Positions 1-5,914 of a stretch of 6,443 nucleotides of DNA are shown here, piece by piece. Below the pieces are notes generated by a model. It was given only the letters and a program-made list of their open reading frames with translations. It had not been told where the DNA came from and searched no databases. How positions within the stretch are numbered: the stretch's first letter is position 1; every line of letters starts with the position of its first letter. Origin of the DNA: Frankiales bacterium (lineage in GTDB: Bacteria > Actinomycetota > Actinomycetes > Mycobacteriales > SCTD01); assembly GCA_025965495.1 (NCBI GenBank), contig JAOPWW010000104.1:1-6443 (forward strand), given 5' to 3'. Position numbers and translations under genes: made by a program.

Positions 1-1
1 C

Positions 2-778
2 GCCGGAGCGGTGGCCGTCATGGCCCTCGAGCGGGTCCCCGCCGACATCCGCCGCGACGGCGGTGTCGTGCGCATGAGCGACCCGGACATGATCGACGGC
101 ATCCAGGCCGAGGTCTCCATCCCCGTCATGGCCAAGGCCCGCATCGGGCACTTCGTCGAGGCCCAGGTCCTGCAGGCCATCGGCGTCGACTACATCGACG
201 AGTCCGAGGTCCTCACCCCGGCCGACTGGGCGCACCACATCGACAAGCGGGGCTTCACCGTGCCCTTCGTCTGCGGCGCCACCGACCTCGGCGAGGCCCT
301 GCGCCGCATCTCCGAGGGCGCGGCCATAATCCGCTCCAAGGGCGAGGCCGGCACCGGCGACGTCAGCCAGGCCATGACCCACATCCGCACGATCAACAGC
401 CAGATCCGCCGCCTGACGCTCATGGACTCCACCGAGCTCTACGCCGAGGCCAAGGAGCTCCGGGCGCCGATCGACCTCGTCCGCGAGACCGCCGAGCTCG
501 GCCGGCTGCCCGTCGTGCTGTTCGTCGCCGGGGGCGTGGCCACCCCTGCCGACGCCGCGCTGATGATGCAGCTCGGCGCCGACGGCGTCTTCATCGGCTC
601 GGGCATCTTCAAGTCCGGCGATCCCGCGCTGCGCGCCCGCGCCTGCGTCGAGGCCACCGCGTACTTCCAGGACGCCGAGCGGATCGCCAAGGTCAGCCGT
701 GGGCTCGGCGAGGCCATGGTGGGCATCTCGGCCAGCGAGCTCGGCGCCGGCGACCTGCTGGCCAACCGCGGCTGGTGA
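2..778 (+). CDS. pdxS: Pyridoxal 5'-phosphate synthase lyase subunit PdxS (5' end missing)
   Basis: This is the synthase subunit of the DXP-independent vitamin B6 pathway. It condenses ribose 5-phosphate, glyceraldehyde 3-phosphate and ammonia to pyridoxal 5'-phosphate in the cytoplasm; the ammonia comes from PdxT. The reading frame is already open at base 2 with the family block AGAVAVMALERVPADIR. By comparison with Bacillus subtilis PdxS, about 37 N-terminal residues lie upstream of the window, including the conserved Asp24. The two catalytic lysines are present: AAG at 134-136 within VMAKARIGH (equivalent to Lys81) and AAG at 338-340 within RSKGEAGTG (equivalent to Lys149), spaced 68 residues apart as in B. 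subtilis. GGVATPADAALMMQLGADGV and the C-terminal RGW are also family hallmarks. The GTG at 11 is internal and not a real start. pdxT follows 64 bases downstream. Identification is essentially certain. Confidence 0.98.
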   Translation, partial: AGAVAVMALERVPADIRRDGGVVRMSDPDMIDGIQAEVSIPVMAKARIGHFVEAQVLQAIGVDYIDESEVLTPADWAHHIDKRGFTVPFVCGATDLGEALRRISEGAAIIRSKGEAGTGDVSQAMTHIRTINSQIRRLTLMDSTELYAEAKELRAPIDLVRETAELGRLPVVLFVAGGVATPADAALMMQLGADGVFIGSGIFKSGDPALRARACVEATAYFQDAERIAKVSRGLGEAMVGISASELGAGDLLANRGW

Positions 779-784
779 CCCTCG

Positions 785-842
785 TGCGTCCTGCGTCGCT
801 CCGCGCGCGGAGGACCCGGGTGCAGGACGCAGCGGGGTCCTC
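785..842 (+). promoter_or_regulatory. Structured pdxS-pdxT gap with two competing stem-loops
   Basis: The gap holds a perfect 10-base inverted repeat, TGCGTCCTGC (785-794) with GCAGGACGCA (822-831). Inside it is a GC-rich palindrome, CTCCGCGCGCGGAG (799-812). A second perfect 8-base pairing, GAGGACCC (810-817) with GGGTCCTC (835-842), would cover the only purine-rich stretch before pdxT and end directly at its GTG. The second pairing uses one arm inside and one arm outside the first stem, so the two are mutually exclusive or form a pseudoknot. There is no T-run, so it is not an intrinsic terminator. It could tune pdxT translation or stabilise the pdxS mRNA. The base pairing is seen directly; the function is inferred. 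Confidence 0.45.
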
Positions 843-1424
843 GTGAGCAGGCCGCGGGTCGGGGTCCTCGCCCTGCAGGGCGACGTCCGCGAGCACGCTC
901 GCGCGCTGGTCGAGGCCGGCGCCGACCCGGTCGAGGTGCGGCGGCCGGAGGAGCTCGACGGGCTCGCCGGCATCGTCGTCCCGGGCGGGGAGAGCACCAC
1001 GATCGGCCGGCTGCTGCAGGTCTTCGCGCTGCTGGACCCGCTCCGCGAGGCCGTCGCCGGTGGGCTGCCGGCCTACGGGTCCTGCGCCGGGATGATCCTG
1101 CTCGCCGACGAGGTCACGGGCGGCCAGCCCGGCCAGCCGACCCTCGGTGGCCTCGACGTCACGGTCCGCCGCAACGCCTTCGGCCGCCAGGTCGACTCCT
1201 TCGAGGCGCCGCTGCAGGTGGCCGGGCTCGACGAACCGGTGCACGCCGTCTTCATCCGCGCCCCGTGGGTGGAGCGCACCGGTGCAGGCGTCGAGGTGCT
1301 CGCGCGCGAGCCTGGCGGCCACCCCGTCGCCGTGCGCCAGGGGCACCTGCTCGCGACGTCGTTCCACCCCGAGCTGACGGGCGACGCGCGCGTCCACGCG
1401 CTGTTCGTGCGCGGACTAGGCTGA
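843..1424 (+). CDS. pdxT: Pyridoxal 5'-phosphate synthase glutaminase subunit PdxT
   Basis: This glutamine amidotransferase hydrolyses glutamine and channels ammonia to PdxS within the PdxS/PdxT complex. The frame extends upstream of 843, but the family N-terminus (VGVLALQGDVREH, residues 6-18) fits the GTG at 843, giving 193 aa against about 196 for B. subtilis PdxT. The class I triad is visible: Cys81 in AYGSCAGMI, and His175 and Glu177 in SFHPELT. PGGESTTIGRLL (residues 47-58) is the conserved glutamine-binding loop. The ribosome-binding site is weak (GGGGT at 834-838), lies close to the start and could be hidden in a stem. pdxS is 64 bases upstream and yebC begins 30 bases downstream, consistent with one transcript. 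No tesB-like thioesterase gene separates pdxS and pdxT, as it does in some actinobacteria. Confidence 0.97.
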   Translation: MSRPRVGVLALQGDVREHARALVEAGADPVEVRRPEELDGLAGIVVPGGESTTIGRLLQVFALLDPLREAVAGGLPAYGSCAGMILLADEVTGGQPGQPTLGGLDVTVRRNAFGRQVDSFEAPLQVAGLDEPVHAVFIRAPWVERTGAGVEVLAREPGGHPVAVRQGHLLATSFHPELTGDARVHALFVRGLG

Positions 1425-1454
1425 CGCGCCACACTCGAACGACGGGGGAGCACC

Positions 1455-2207
1455 GTGAGCGGCCACTCCAAGTGGGCGACGACCAAGCACAAGAAGGCCG
1501 TCGTCGACGCCAAGCGCGGCAAGCTGTTCGCCAAGATGATCAAGACCATCGAGGTCGCGGCCCGGGCCGGCGGCGGTGACCCGGCCGGCAACCCGACCCT
1601 CGCCGACGCGATCGTCAGCGCCAAGCGCGTGTCCGTCCCGGCCGACAACATCGACCGGGCCGTCAAGCGCGGCAGCGGCGAGATGGGCGACGTCGCGGCC
1701 TACGAGGCCATCACCTACGAGGCTTACGGCCCGGGCGGGACGGCGCTGATGGTCGAGTGCCTCACCGACAACCGCAACCGCGCGGCGGCCGAGGTCAAGA
1801 CGACCATCACCCGCAACGGCGGGAACCCCGCCGACCCCGGCTCGGTGGCCTACCAGTTCAACCGCAAGGGGCTGGTGCTGGTCACCAAGAGCGACGGCCT
1901 CACCGAGGACGACGTCCTGCTGGCGGTCATGGACGCGGGGGCCGAGGACGTCAACGAGCTCGACGAGGGGTTCGAGGTCGTCTGCGCGGCCGCCGACACC
2001 CATGCCGTCCGCCTCGCGTGCACCGACGCCGGTCTGACCGTCGACTCGGCCGAGATCGCCTGGATGCCGAGCGTGACGGTCCAGCTCGAGGACGAGGCGG
2101 CCCGCAAGGTGCTCAAGCTCGTCGACGCCCTCGAGGACCTCGACGACGTCCAGAACGTGTGGGCGAACTTCGACGTCAGCGACGAGGTGCTCGAGCAGGT
2201 CGGCTGA
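1455..2207 (+). CDS. yebC: YebC/TACO1-family protein
   Basis: The 250-aa protein has the usual length and the diagnostic N-terminus: MSGHSKWATTKHKKAVVDAKRGKLF (written here as SGHSKWATTKHKK then DAKRGKLFAKMIK), followed by VPADNIDRAVKRG, EAYGPGGTALMVECLTDNRNR and, near the end, LVDALEDLDDVQNVWANFD. The family has long been annotated as transcriptional regulators. More recent work on bacterial and mitochondrial members supports a role in translation, relieving ribosome stalling at polyproline stretches; which role applies here cannot be read from the sequence. The GTG start at 1455 follows a strong GGGGGAG (1444-1450). The stop lies inside a palindrome shared with the convergent gene. In many bacteria the next gene is ruvC, but here four other genes intervene. 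Confidence 0.96.
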   Translation: MSGHSKWATTKHKKAVVDAKRGKLFAKMIKTIEVAARAGGGDPAGNPTLADAIVSAKRVSVPADNIDRAVKRGSGEMGDVAAYEAITYEAYGPGGTALMVECLTDNRNRAAAEVKTTITRNGGNPADPGSVAYQFNRKGLVLVTKSDGLTEDDVLLAVMDAGAEDVNELDEGFEVVCAAADTHAVRLACTDAGLTVDSAEIAWMPSVTVQLEDEAARKVLKLVDALEDLDDVQNVWANFDVSDEVLEQVG

Positions 2208-2218
2208 GGCGCCTCAGC
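2203..2218. terminator. 16-base perfect palindrome holding both convergent stop codons
   Basis: GCTGAGGCGCCTCAGC is self-complementary over all 16 bases. TGA of yebC lies at 2205-2207, and TGA of the minus-strand gene lies at 2214-2216 (read as TCA on the plus strand). As RNA it forms a 6-bp stem with a GCGC loop on either strand. It sits where a bidirectional terminator would be expected, but no T-run follows on either side, so classical intrinsic termination is not shown. It could act as a 3' end stabiliser or a Rho-assisted stop. Confidence 0.45.
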
Positions 2219-2522
2219 GCCCCTGCCCGTTCCCCGACCCGCGCGCCTCCGGCTGCCCGGTCCCCTCGGGACCGTCGCCCCGGGCGACCGCGCGCTCCTG
2301 CTCGGCGAACGCCCGGGCCCGCCGGGCCTCGTCGCGCGCCCGGTCCCCGTCCAGGGCGGTGACCCCCGCGTCGGCCGTCTCCGCCACGGCGTCGTGCACG
2401 GTCGCGACCCGCTCCGCCGTCTCCGCGATGTCCGCCGCCAGGTCCCGCAGCGTCGCCTGCAGCGCGCGGGCGCGGGCGACCGGGTCGGTGTCGTCGGGCC
2501 CGGGCGGCGGGGTCTCGGTCAC
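2214..2522 (-). CDS. Hypothetical 102-aa helical charged protein
   Basis: I do not recognise a family. The frame is open much further upstream, but the GTG at 2522 is preferred: before it the translation becomes an arginine/serine-rich shadow of the divergent ATPase gene, and GGGGAAG lies about 10 bases upstream of it (2539-2533 on the minus strand). Codons from 2522 end in G or C almost without exception, which supports real coding. The protein starts with a proline-rich stretch (residues 4-10). It then has a predicted amphipathic helical segment (about 15-54, including LRDLAADIAETAERVATVHD) and a second very charged helix (about 58-82, DRARDEARRARAFAEQERAV). It ends in a Gly/Gln/Glu-rich, probably disordered tail. 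No signal peptide, membrane segment or cysteine is seen. It is convergent with yebC (6 bases between stops) and divergent from the ATPase. Confidence 0.7.
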   Translation of the reverse strand: MTETPPPGPDDTDPVARARALQATLRDLAADIAETAERVATVHDAVAETADAGVTALDGDRARDEARRARAFAEQERAVARGDGPEGTGQPEARGSGNGQGR

Positions 2523-2589
2523 GCGGGTCTGTCTTCCCCGTGACCGGCCGCCGACGCGTAGTCGTCCGCCCACCGGGCACGACCGTGCT
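2523..2589. promoter_or_regulatory. Divergent intergenic region between the 102-aa gene and the ATPase gene
   Basis: These 67 bases must carry the start signals for both divergent genes. The minus-strand gene has GGGGAAG (2539-2533). No Shine-Dalgarno sequence is visible before the ATPase GTG at 2590. Instead a small inverted repeat, GCACG (2577-2581) and CGTGC (2584-2588), abuts the start codon. I see no convincing -35/-10 pair on either strand. Confidence 0.35.
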
Positions 2590-2958
2590 GTGAGCGACGA
2601 CGTCCTGCTGGGCGAGGGCCCGGCGGGACTGCGTCGGGCCCGCGCCCTCGTGCGCGAGCGCTGGGGCGGCACCCTCCCGCCCGACCGGCTCGACACCGTG
2701 GTGCTGCTGACCAGCGAGGTCGTGACCAACGCGATGCTGCACGCGGGAGGCACCGTCCGGCTCCGGCTGCGGGGACTGCCCGACCGGGTCCGGGTCGAGG
2801 TGCGCGACCGCAGCCCCCGGCTGCCGCAGCAGCGACGGGTCCTCGACGTCGAGCGGGTGTCCGGCCGCGGGCTGCACCTGCTGCGCCAGCTCGCCAGCCG
2901 GTCGGGCGCCGACCTCGAGGCCGGAGGGAAGGTCGTCTGGTTCGAGGTCGCGGACTAG
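2590..2958 (+). CDS. Single-domain GHKL ATPase, RsbW/SpoIIAB anti-sigma type
   Basis: The 122-aa protein is essentially one HATPase_c domain of the small actinobacterial type related to RsbW/SpoIIAB. Such proteins typically bind ATP and act as anti-sigma factors or serine kinases of anti-anti-sigma proteins in partner-switching pathways. The N box is LLTSEVVTNAMLHAGG, with Glu43 and Asn47. The D-box-like motif is VEVRDRSPR, with Asp73 and Ser75. The glycine motif is SGRGLHLLRQLA, with Gly92 and Gly94. The open frame begins further upstream, but the domain start (VLLGEGPAGLRRARALVRE) fits the GTG at 2590, although no clear ribosome-binding site precedes it. No sigma factor or STAS-domain antagonist is in the window, so its target is unknown. 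Its TAG stop overlaps that of the convergent cheR-PAS gene by four bases. Confidence 0.85.
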   Translation: MSDDVLLGEGPAGLRRARALVRERWGGTLPPDRLDTVVLLTSEVVTNAMLHAGGTVRLRLRGLPDRVRVEVRDRSPRLPQQRRVLDVERVSGRGLHLLRQLASRSGADLEAGGKVVWFEVAD

Positions 2959-2962
2959 TCCG
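2951..2962. repeat. 12-base palindrome with a stop codon shared by both strands
   Basis: CGGACTAGTCCG is perfectly self-complementary. Its central CTAG (2955-2958) supplies TAG at 2956-2958 for the plus-strand ATPase and TAG at 2957-2955 for the minus-strand cheR-PAS gene. The two genes therefore overlap by four bases tail to tail. No T-run is present. CTAG is generally a scarce tetranucleotide in GC-rich bacterial genomes. Confidence 0.6.
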
Positions 2963-4868
2963 GGTCGGGGGCGGCGAGGTCGTGGTGGTCCAGGGTCAGG
3001 ACGGCGCCGCGGACCTCACCGCTGCGGCCGAGCAGCGGGCTGCCGGACAGCGTCAGCAGCACCCGGGCCCCGAAGCGGTCCGTCTCGACCGTCGTGGACC
3101 CGGCCCCGGTCGGCGACGCGCCGGCCTCCGCCGTCGGGCCGCGCAGCACTGCCCGCACCACGCCCATCATCGCCTCCACCGGCAGCGAGCTGGGGAGCAG
3201 CGCGAGCCGCTGGCCCTCGACCTCGAAGGCGCGCAGGCCCCACAGCGTCTCCGCCCGGGCGTTCCAGACGATGACCTTGAGGTCGGTGTCGACGACGACC
3301 ACGGCGGTGGTCAGGCCGGCGAGGACGCTCTCCAGGAAGGCGTTGACCTCGCCGACCTCCGCGGTGCGCTCCCGCAGCTCGTCGTTGACGGTCTGGAGCT
3401 CCTCGTTGGTGCTCTGGAGCTCCTCGTTCATCGTCTCGAGCTCCTCGTTGGTGCTCTGGAGCTCCTCGTTGGTGGTCTCGAGCTCCTCCACCGCCGACTG
3501 GAGCTCCTCGTTGGTGGTCTCGAGCTCCTCCGTCGAGCTCTGCAGCTCCTCGTAGGCGGCCTGGACCTCGGCGTGCGCCGCGTGGAGCTCCGTCGTCAGC
3601 TCGTGGTGACGGGTCACGTCGACGAAGACGACCTGCACGCCGAGGACGCCCTCGTCGCTCCGCAACGGCGCGATCGAGACGTCCCAGTAGCGCTGCCGCT
3701 CCTCCGTCCCGGCCGGCGGCCAGCTGATGTCGTGCAGGTTCTGCGCGACCTCCTCGGCCTGGGCCCGGTTGACGCGGGAGCGCAGCTCGGGCAGGAGCCG
3801 GGCCGGCTCGCTGTCGGAGAAGGGGCGGCCGGTGAGCGACCGCGGGACCTGCAGCGCCGCGACCGCGGCGTCGTTGACGAGGGCCACCTGACCGTCGGCG
3901 TCGACGACGATCTGGGCGTCGGGGCTGTGCTGGAACGCCGCCTCGCTGACGTGGCGGGTGGCGGCGCCGCGGGCGGCGTCGTTGCGGGTGGGCGGCAGGC
4001 GGCGCAGGCCCCGGCCGGGCACGCTGCGGAAGATGCGGTTGGCGAGGTCGACGGGCGCGAACAGGTCGGTGTGCGTGAGCAGCATCTCGGCCCGGCCGAG
4101 GACCAGCAGCCCGCTGTCGAGCAGGGCGAAGGCGAACCGCTCCAGGATCCGGGACTGCGTCTCGGCCGTGAAGTACATGAGCACGTTGCGGCAGACCAGC
4201 AGGGACACGCGGGAGATGGGCGCGTCGGCCAGCAGGTCGTGGCGGCCGAAGATCAGGGTCGGTCGCAGATCGGTGCGGAACACCCGCGCGCCGTCGCCGG
4301 CGGAGTCGGGGAAGTAGCGCTCGACCTGCTCGTCGGTGAGCGCGTCGAGGCTCTTGCGGCTGAACCGGCCGGCGCGGGCCGAGGCCAGCGCCTGCTCGTC
4401 GACGTCGGTGGCGTACACCTTCACGCGGCGCAGGTACTCGGCGTCGCCGAGCGCCTCGTGCAGCAGGACGGCGAGGGTGTAGGCCTCCTCGCCGGTCGCG
4501 CAGGCCGCGGACCACACCCGGATCGGCTCGTCCGGGTCGAGCGAGGCGAGCAGCTGCGGCAGCAGCGTCTCGCGCAGGCTGGACCAGGCCGCGGGGTCGC
4601 GGAAGAAGGACGTGACGTTGATGAGCAGGCTGTCGAACAGCGCCCGGACCTCGGTGCTGTCCACCTGGAGCTGGTCGAGGTAGGCCGTGAGGTCGTCGAC
4701 CCCCGCGGTCTGCATCCGCCGGGCGACCAGCCGCCGCAGGCTGGCCCGCTTGTAGCCGGTGAAGTCGACGCCCCGGGTGTCCCGCAGGAACTCCAGCAGC
4801 GCCTCGAAGGCGGGGTCCACCTCCTCGTCGGCGGGTCCGGTGCGCCTGGCGCGGGGGTCCCCGCTCAC
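2955..4868 (-). CDS. CheR-type methyltransferase fused to PAS, heptad coiled coil and PAS
   Basis: The 637-aa protein is much longer than a chemotaxis CheR (about 280 aa). Residues about 18-285 are CheR: LINVTSFFRDP (82-92), the S-adenosylmethionine-binding motif WSAACATGEEAYTLA (119-133), ATDVD (153-157) and CRNVLMYF (226-233). The segment between HDLL (210-213) and the preceding helix is short, and I see no separate pentapeptide-binding subdomain. Residues about 308-420 form a PAS domain (QHSPDAQIVVDADGQVALVN ... VVFVDVTR). Residues about 424-510 form a coiled coil of nine EEL/DEL heptads, and residues about 511-630 a second PAS (VVVVDTDLKVIVWNARAETLWG). No membrane segment is seen, so it is probably cytosolic. 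It would glutamyl-methylate a partner in response to a PAS signal; the substrate is unknown. The GTG start overlaps the cheB TGA (GTGA, 4868-4865), implying coupled translation. There is no kinase domain at the C-terminus. Confidence 0.93.
   Translation of the reverse strand: MSGDPRARRTGPADEEVDPAFEALLEFLRDTRGVDFTGYKRASLRRLVARRMQTAGVDDLTAYLDQLQVDSTEVRALFDSLLINVTSFFRDPAAWSSLRETLLPQLLASLDPDEPIRVWSAACATGEEAYTLAVLLHEALGDAEYLRRVKVYATDVDEQALASARAGRFSRKSLDALTDEQVERYFPDSAGDGARVFRTDLRPTLIFGRHDLLADAPISRVSLLVCRNVLMYFTAETQSRILERFAFALLDSGLLVLGRAEMLLTHTDLFAPVDLANRIFRSVPGRGLRRLPPTRNDAARGAATRHVSEAAFQHSPDAQIVVDADGQVALVNDAAVAALQVPRSLTGRPFSDSEPARLLPELRSRVNRAQAEEVAQNLHDISWPPAGTEERQRYWDVSIAPLRSDEGVLGVQVVFVDVTRHHELTTELHAAHAEVQAAYEELQSSTEELETTNEELQSAVEELETTNEELQSTNEELETMNEELQSTNEELQTVNDELRERTAEVGEVNAFLESVLAGLTTAVVVVDTDLKVIVWNARAETLWGLRAFEVEGQRLALLPSSLPVEAMMGVVRAVLRGPTAEAGASPTGAGSTTVETDRFGARVLLTLSGSPLLGRSGEVRGAVLTLDHHDLAAPDPD
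3375..3551 (-). repeat. 21-base tandem repeat encoding the coiled-coil heptads
   Basis: On the plus strand, the block GAGCTCCTCG recurs at exactly 21-base spacing at 3396, 3417, 3438, 3459, 3480, 3501 and 3522. Degenerate copies (CAGCTCGTCG and CAGCTCCTCG) lie at 3375 and 3543. Each unit encodes one heptad of the type EELQSTN or EELETTN (residues 440-498 of the CheR-PAS protein). The high DNA identity, beyond what the amino acids require, suggests expansion by slippage or unequal crossing-over. Confidence 0.9.
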
Positions 4869-5914
4869 GTGCCGACCGCGACGTCGGCGCTGGTGCGGTC
4901 GACCGCGCGGTGCTCGGCCAGCAGGCGCCGCAGGACCTCCGCGGACCGGCGGGCCTCCTCGGCGCGGTGCAGGAAGTGGCTGCTCGACACGGGCCGGTGG
5001 GTGTCGGCGGCCGCGTGGCCGAGGCGGGCGGACAGGTCGGCCCGCTCCTCCAGGGAGCGCAGCGCCGTGTGCAGCGCCTTCTCCACGGTGTCGGCCTGCT
5101 GTTCGATCAGGCTCTGCGGGCTGTAGGCGTGGCCGGTGCGGCAGCGGTAGCGCAGCAGCGCGGGCTCACCGTCGGCGCGGAGCTCCCGCAGGTTGCCCCC
5201 GCAGTCCGGGCAGCTGAACTGCGAGGGCGCGCCGAGCAGGTCGCCGTCGAGCAGGGAGGGGTCCAGCTCCAGCGCGCTGCGCAGCTCGGCCTCGAGGACC
5301 GCACGGGCGTGCGGGTCGGGGGGCGGCGCCTCCCTCACCGGCTCGCGCAGCAGCCGGACGGCCTCCTGCACCAGCCCGTCGAGCGGGCGGGCGACCGCAC
5401 CGGGGACCGCCTGCAGCGCCGCGATCGGCATCGAGGGGAACTGCGCCTCGGCCGGGTCCTGGACCAGCGCGCTCCCGCCGTGGTCGGCCAGCGCGCGCAG
5501 GCCGGCCGCGCCGTCGTCGAGCATGCCGGTCAGCACGACGCCGACCGCCCCGGGTCCGCAGGCCAGCGCGACCGAGCGGAACAGCACGTCGATGGAGGGC
5601 CGGTGGTGGTTCTCCCGCGCGCCGCTGCCGAGCCGCACCTCGCCGTCGAGCACGGCGAGGTGGAGGTCGGGCTGGGCGACGTGGACGGTCCCCGGGAGCA
5701 GGCGCACGCCGTCCTCGGCGGTGTGCACGGGCAGGGCGCAGCGGCGGTCGAGGATGTCGGCCAGCAGGCCGGGGCTGCCGACGCCCAGGTGGAGCGTCAC
5801 GACGACGGCGGCGGGCAGGTCGGCCGGCAGCGCGGCGACGAAGCGCTGCAGGGCGTCGACGCCCCCCGCGGAGCCGCCGACTGCGAGCAGCCGTACCGGG
5901 TCACCGCTGGTCAT
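4865..5914 (-). CDS. CheB-type methylesterase without receiver domain, with C-terminal zinc ribbon
   Basis: The 349-aa protein begins directly with the CheB catalytic domain (about 6-190); the N-terminal response-regulator domain of chemotaxis CheB is absent. The expected triad is visible: Ser15 in VGGSAGG, His42 in VTLHLG and Asp134 in GVVLTGMLDDGAAGL. It should hydrolyse glutamyl methyl esters, or deamidate glutamine, on a partner protein, reversing the CheR reaction. Residues 235-262 form a zinc ribbon (CPDC at 235-238, CRTGH at 258-262: Cys235, Cys238, Cys258, His262). A helical tail with LIEQQADTVEKALHTALRSLEE follows. From memory, this tail occurs in other stand-alone CheB-like proteins. 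The ATG start at 5914 has an excellent GGAGGAG (5925-5919). Without a receiver domain it is unlikely to be activated by CheA. It is the first gene of the cheB-cheR pair and is divergent from ruvC. Confidence 0.94.
   Translation of the reverse strand: MTSGDPVRLLAVGGSAGGVDALQRFVAALPADLPAAVVVTLHLGVGSPGLLADILDRRCALPVHTAEDGVRLLPGTVHVAQPDLHLAVLDGEVRLGSGARENHHRPSIDVLFRSVALACGPGAVGVVLTGMLDDGAAGLRALADHGGSALVQDPAEAQFPSMPIAALQAVPGAVARPLDGLVQEAVRLLREPVREAPPPDPHARAVLEAELRSALELDPSLLDGDLLGAPSQFSCPDCGGNLRELRADGEPALLRYRCRTGHAYSPQSLIEQQADTVEKALHTALRSLEERADLSARLGHAAADTHRPVSSSHFLHRAEEARRSAEVLRRLLAEHRAVDRTSADVAVGT

Noticed and set aside
785..831. Intrinsic terminator between pdxS and pdxT
   Set aside because: The stem is strong but no T-run follows, and the downstream gene is a functional partner expected on the same transcript.
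2359..2589. N-terminal extension of the ATPase to 199 aa
   Set aside because: The upstream translation is the reverse shadow of the 102-aa gene. The HATPase domain starts naturally just after the GTG at 2590.
3016..4515. 499-codon minus-strand frame overlapping cheR-PAS
   Set aside because: It is an arginine/proline/alanine-rich shadow in another frame of the same strand and has no motif.
2982..5126. Long open frame of 714 codons on the plus strand, antisense to cheR-PAS and cheB
   Set aside because: It lies opposite two genes with clear family motifs. Its translation is a low-complexity Gly/Val/Leu/Arg-rich sequence without domains, as expected for an antisense frame in GC-rich DNA.
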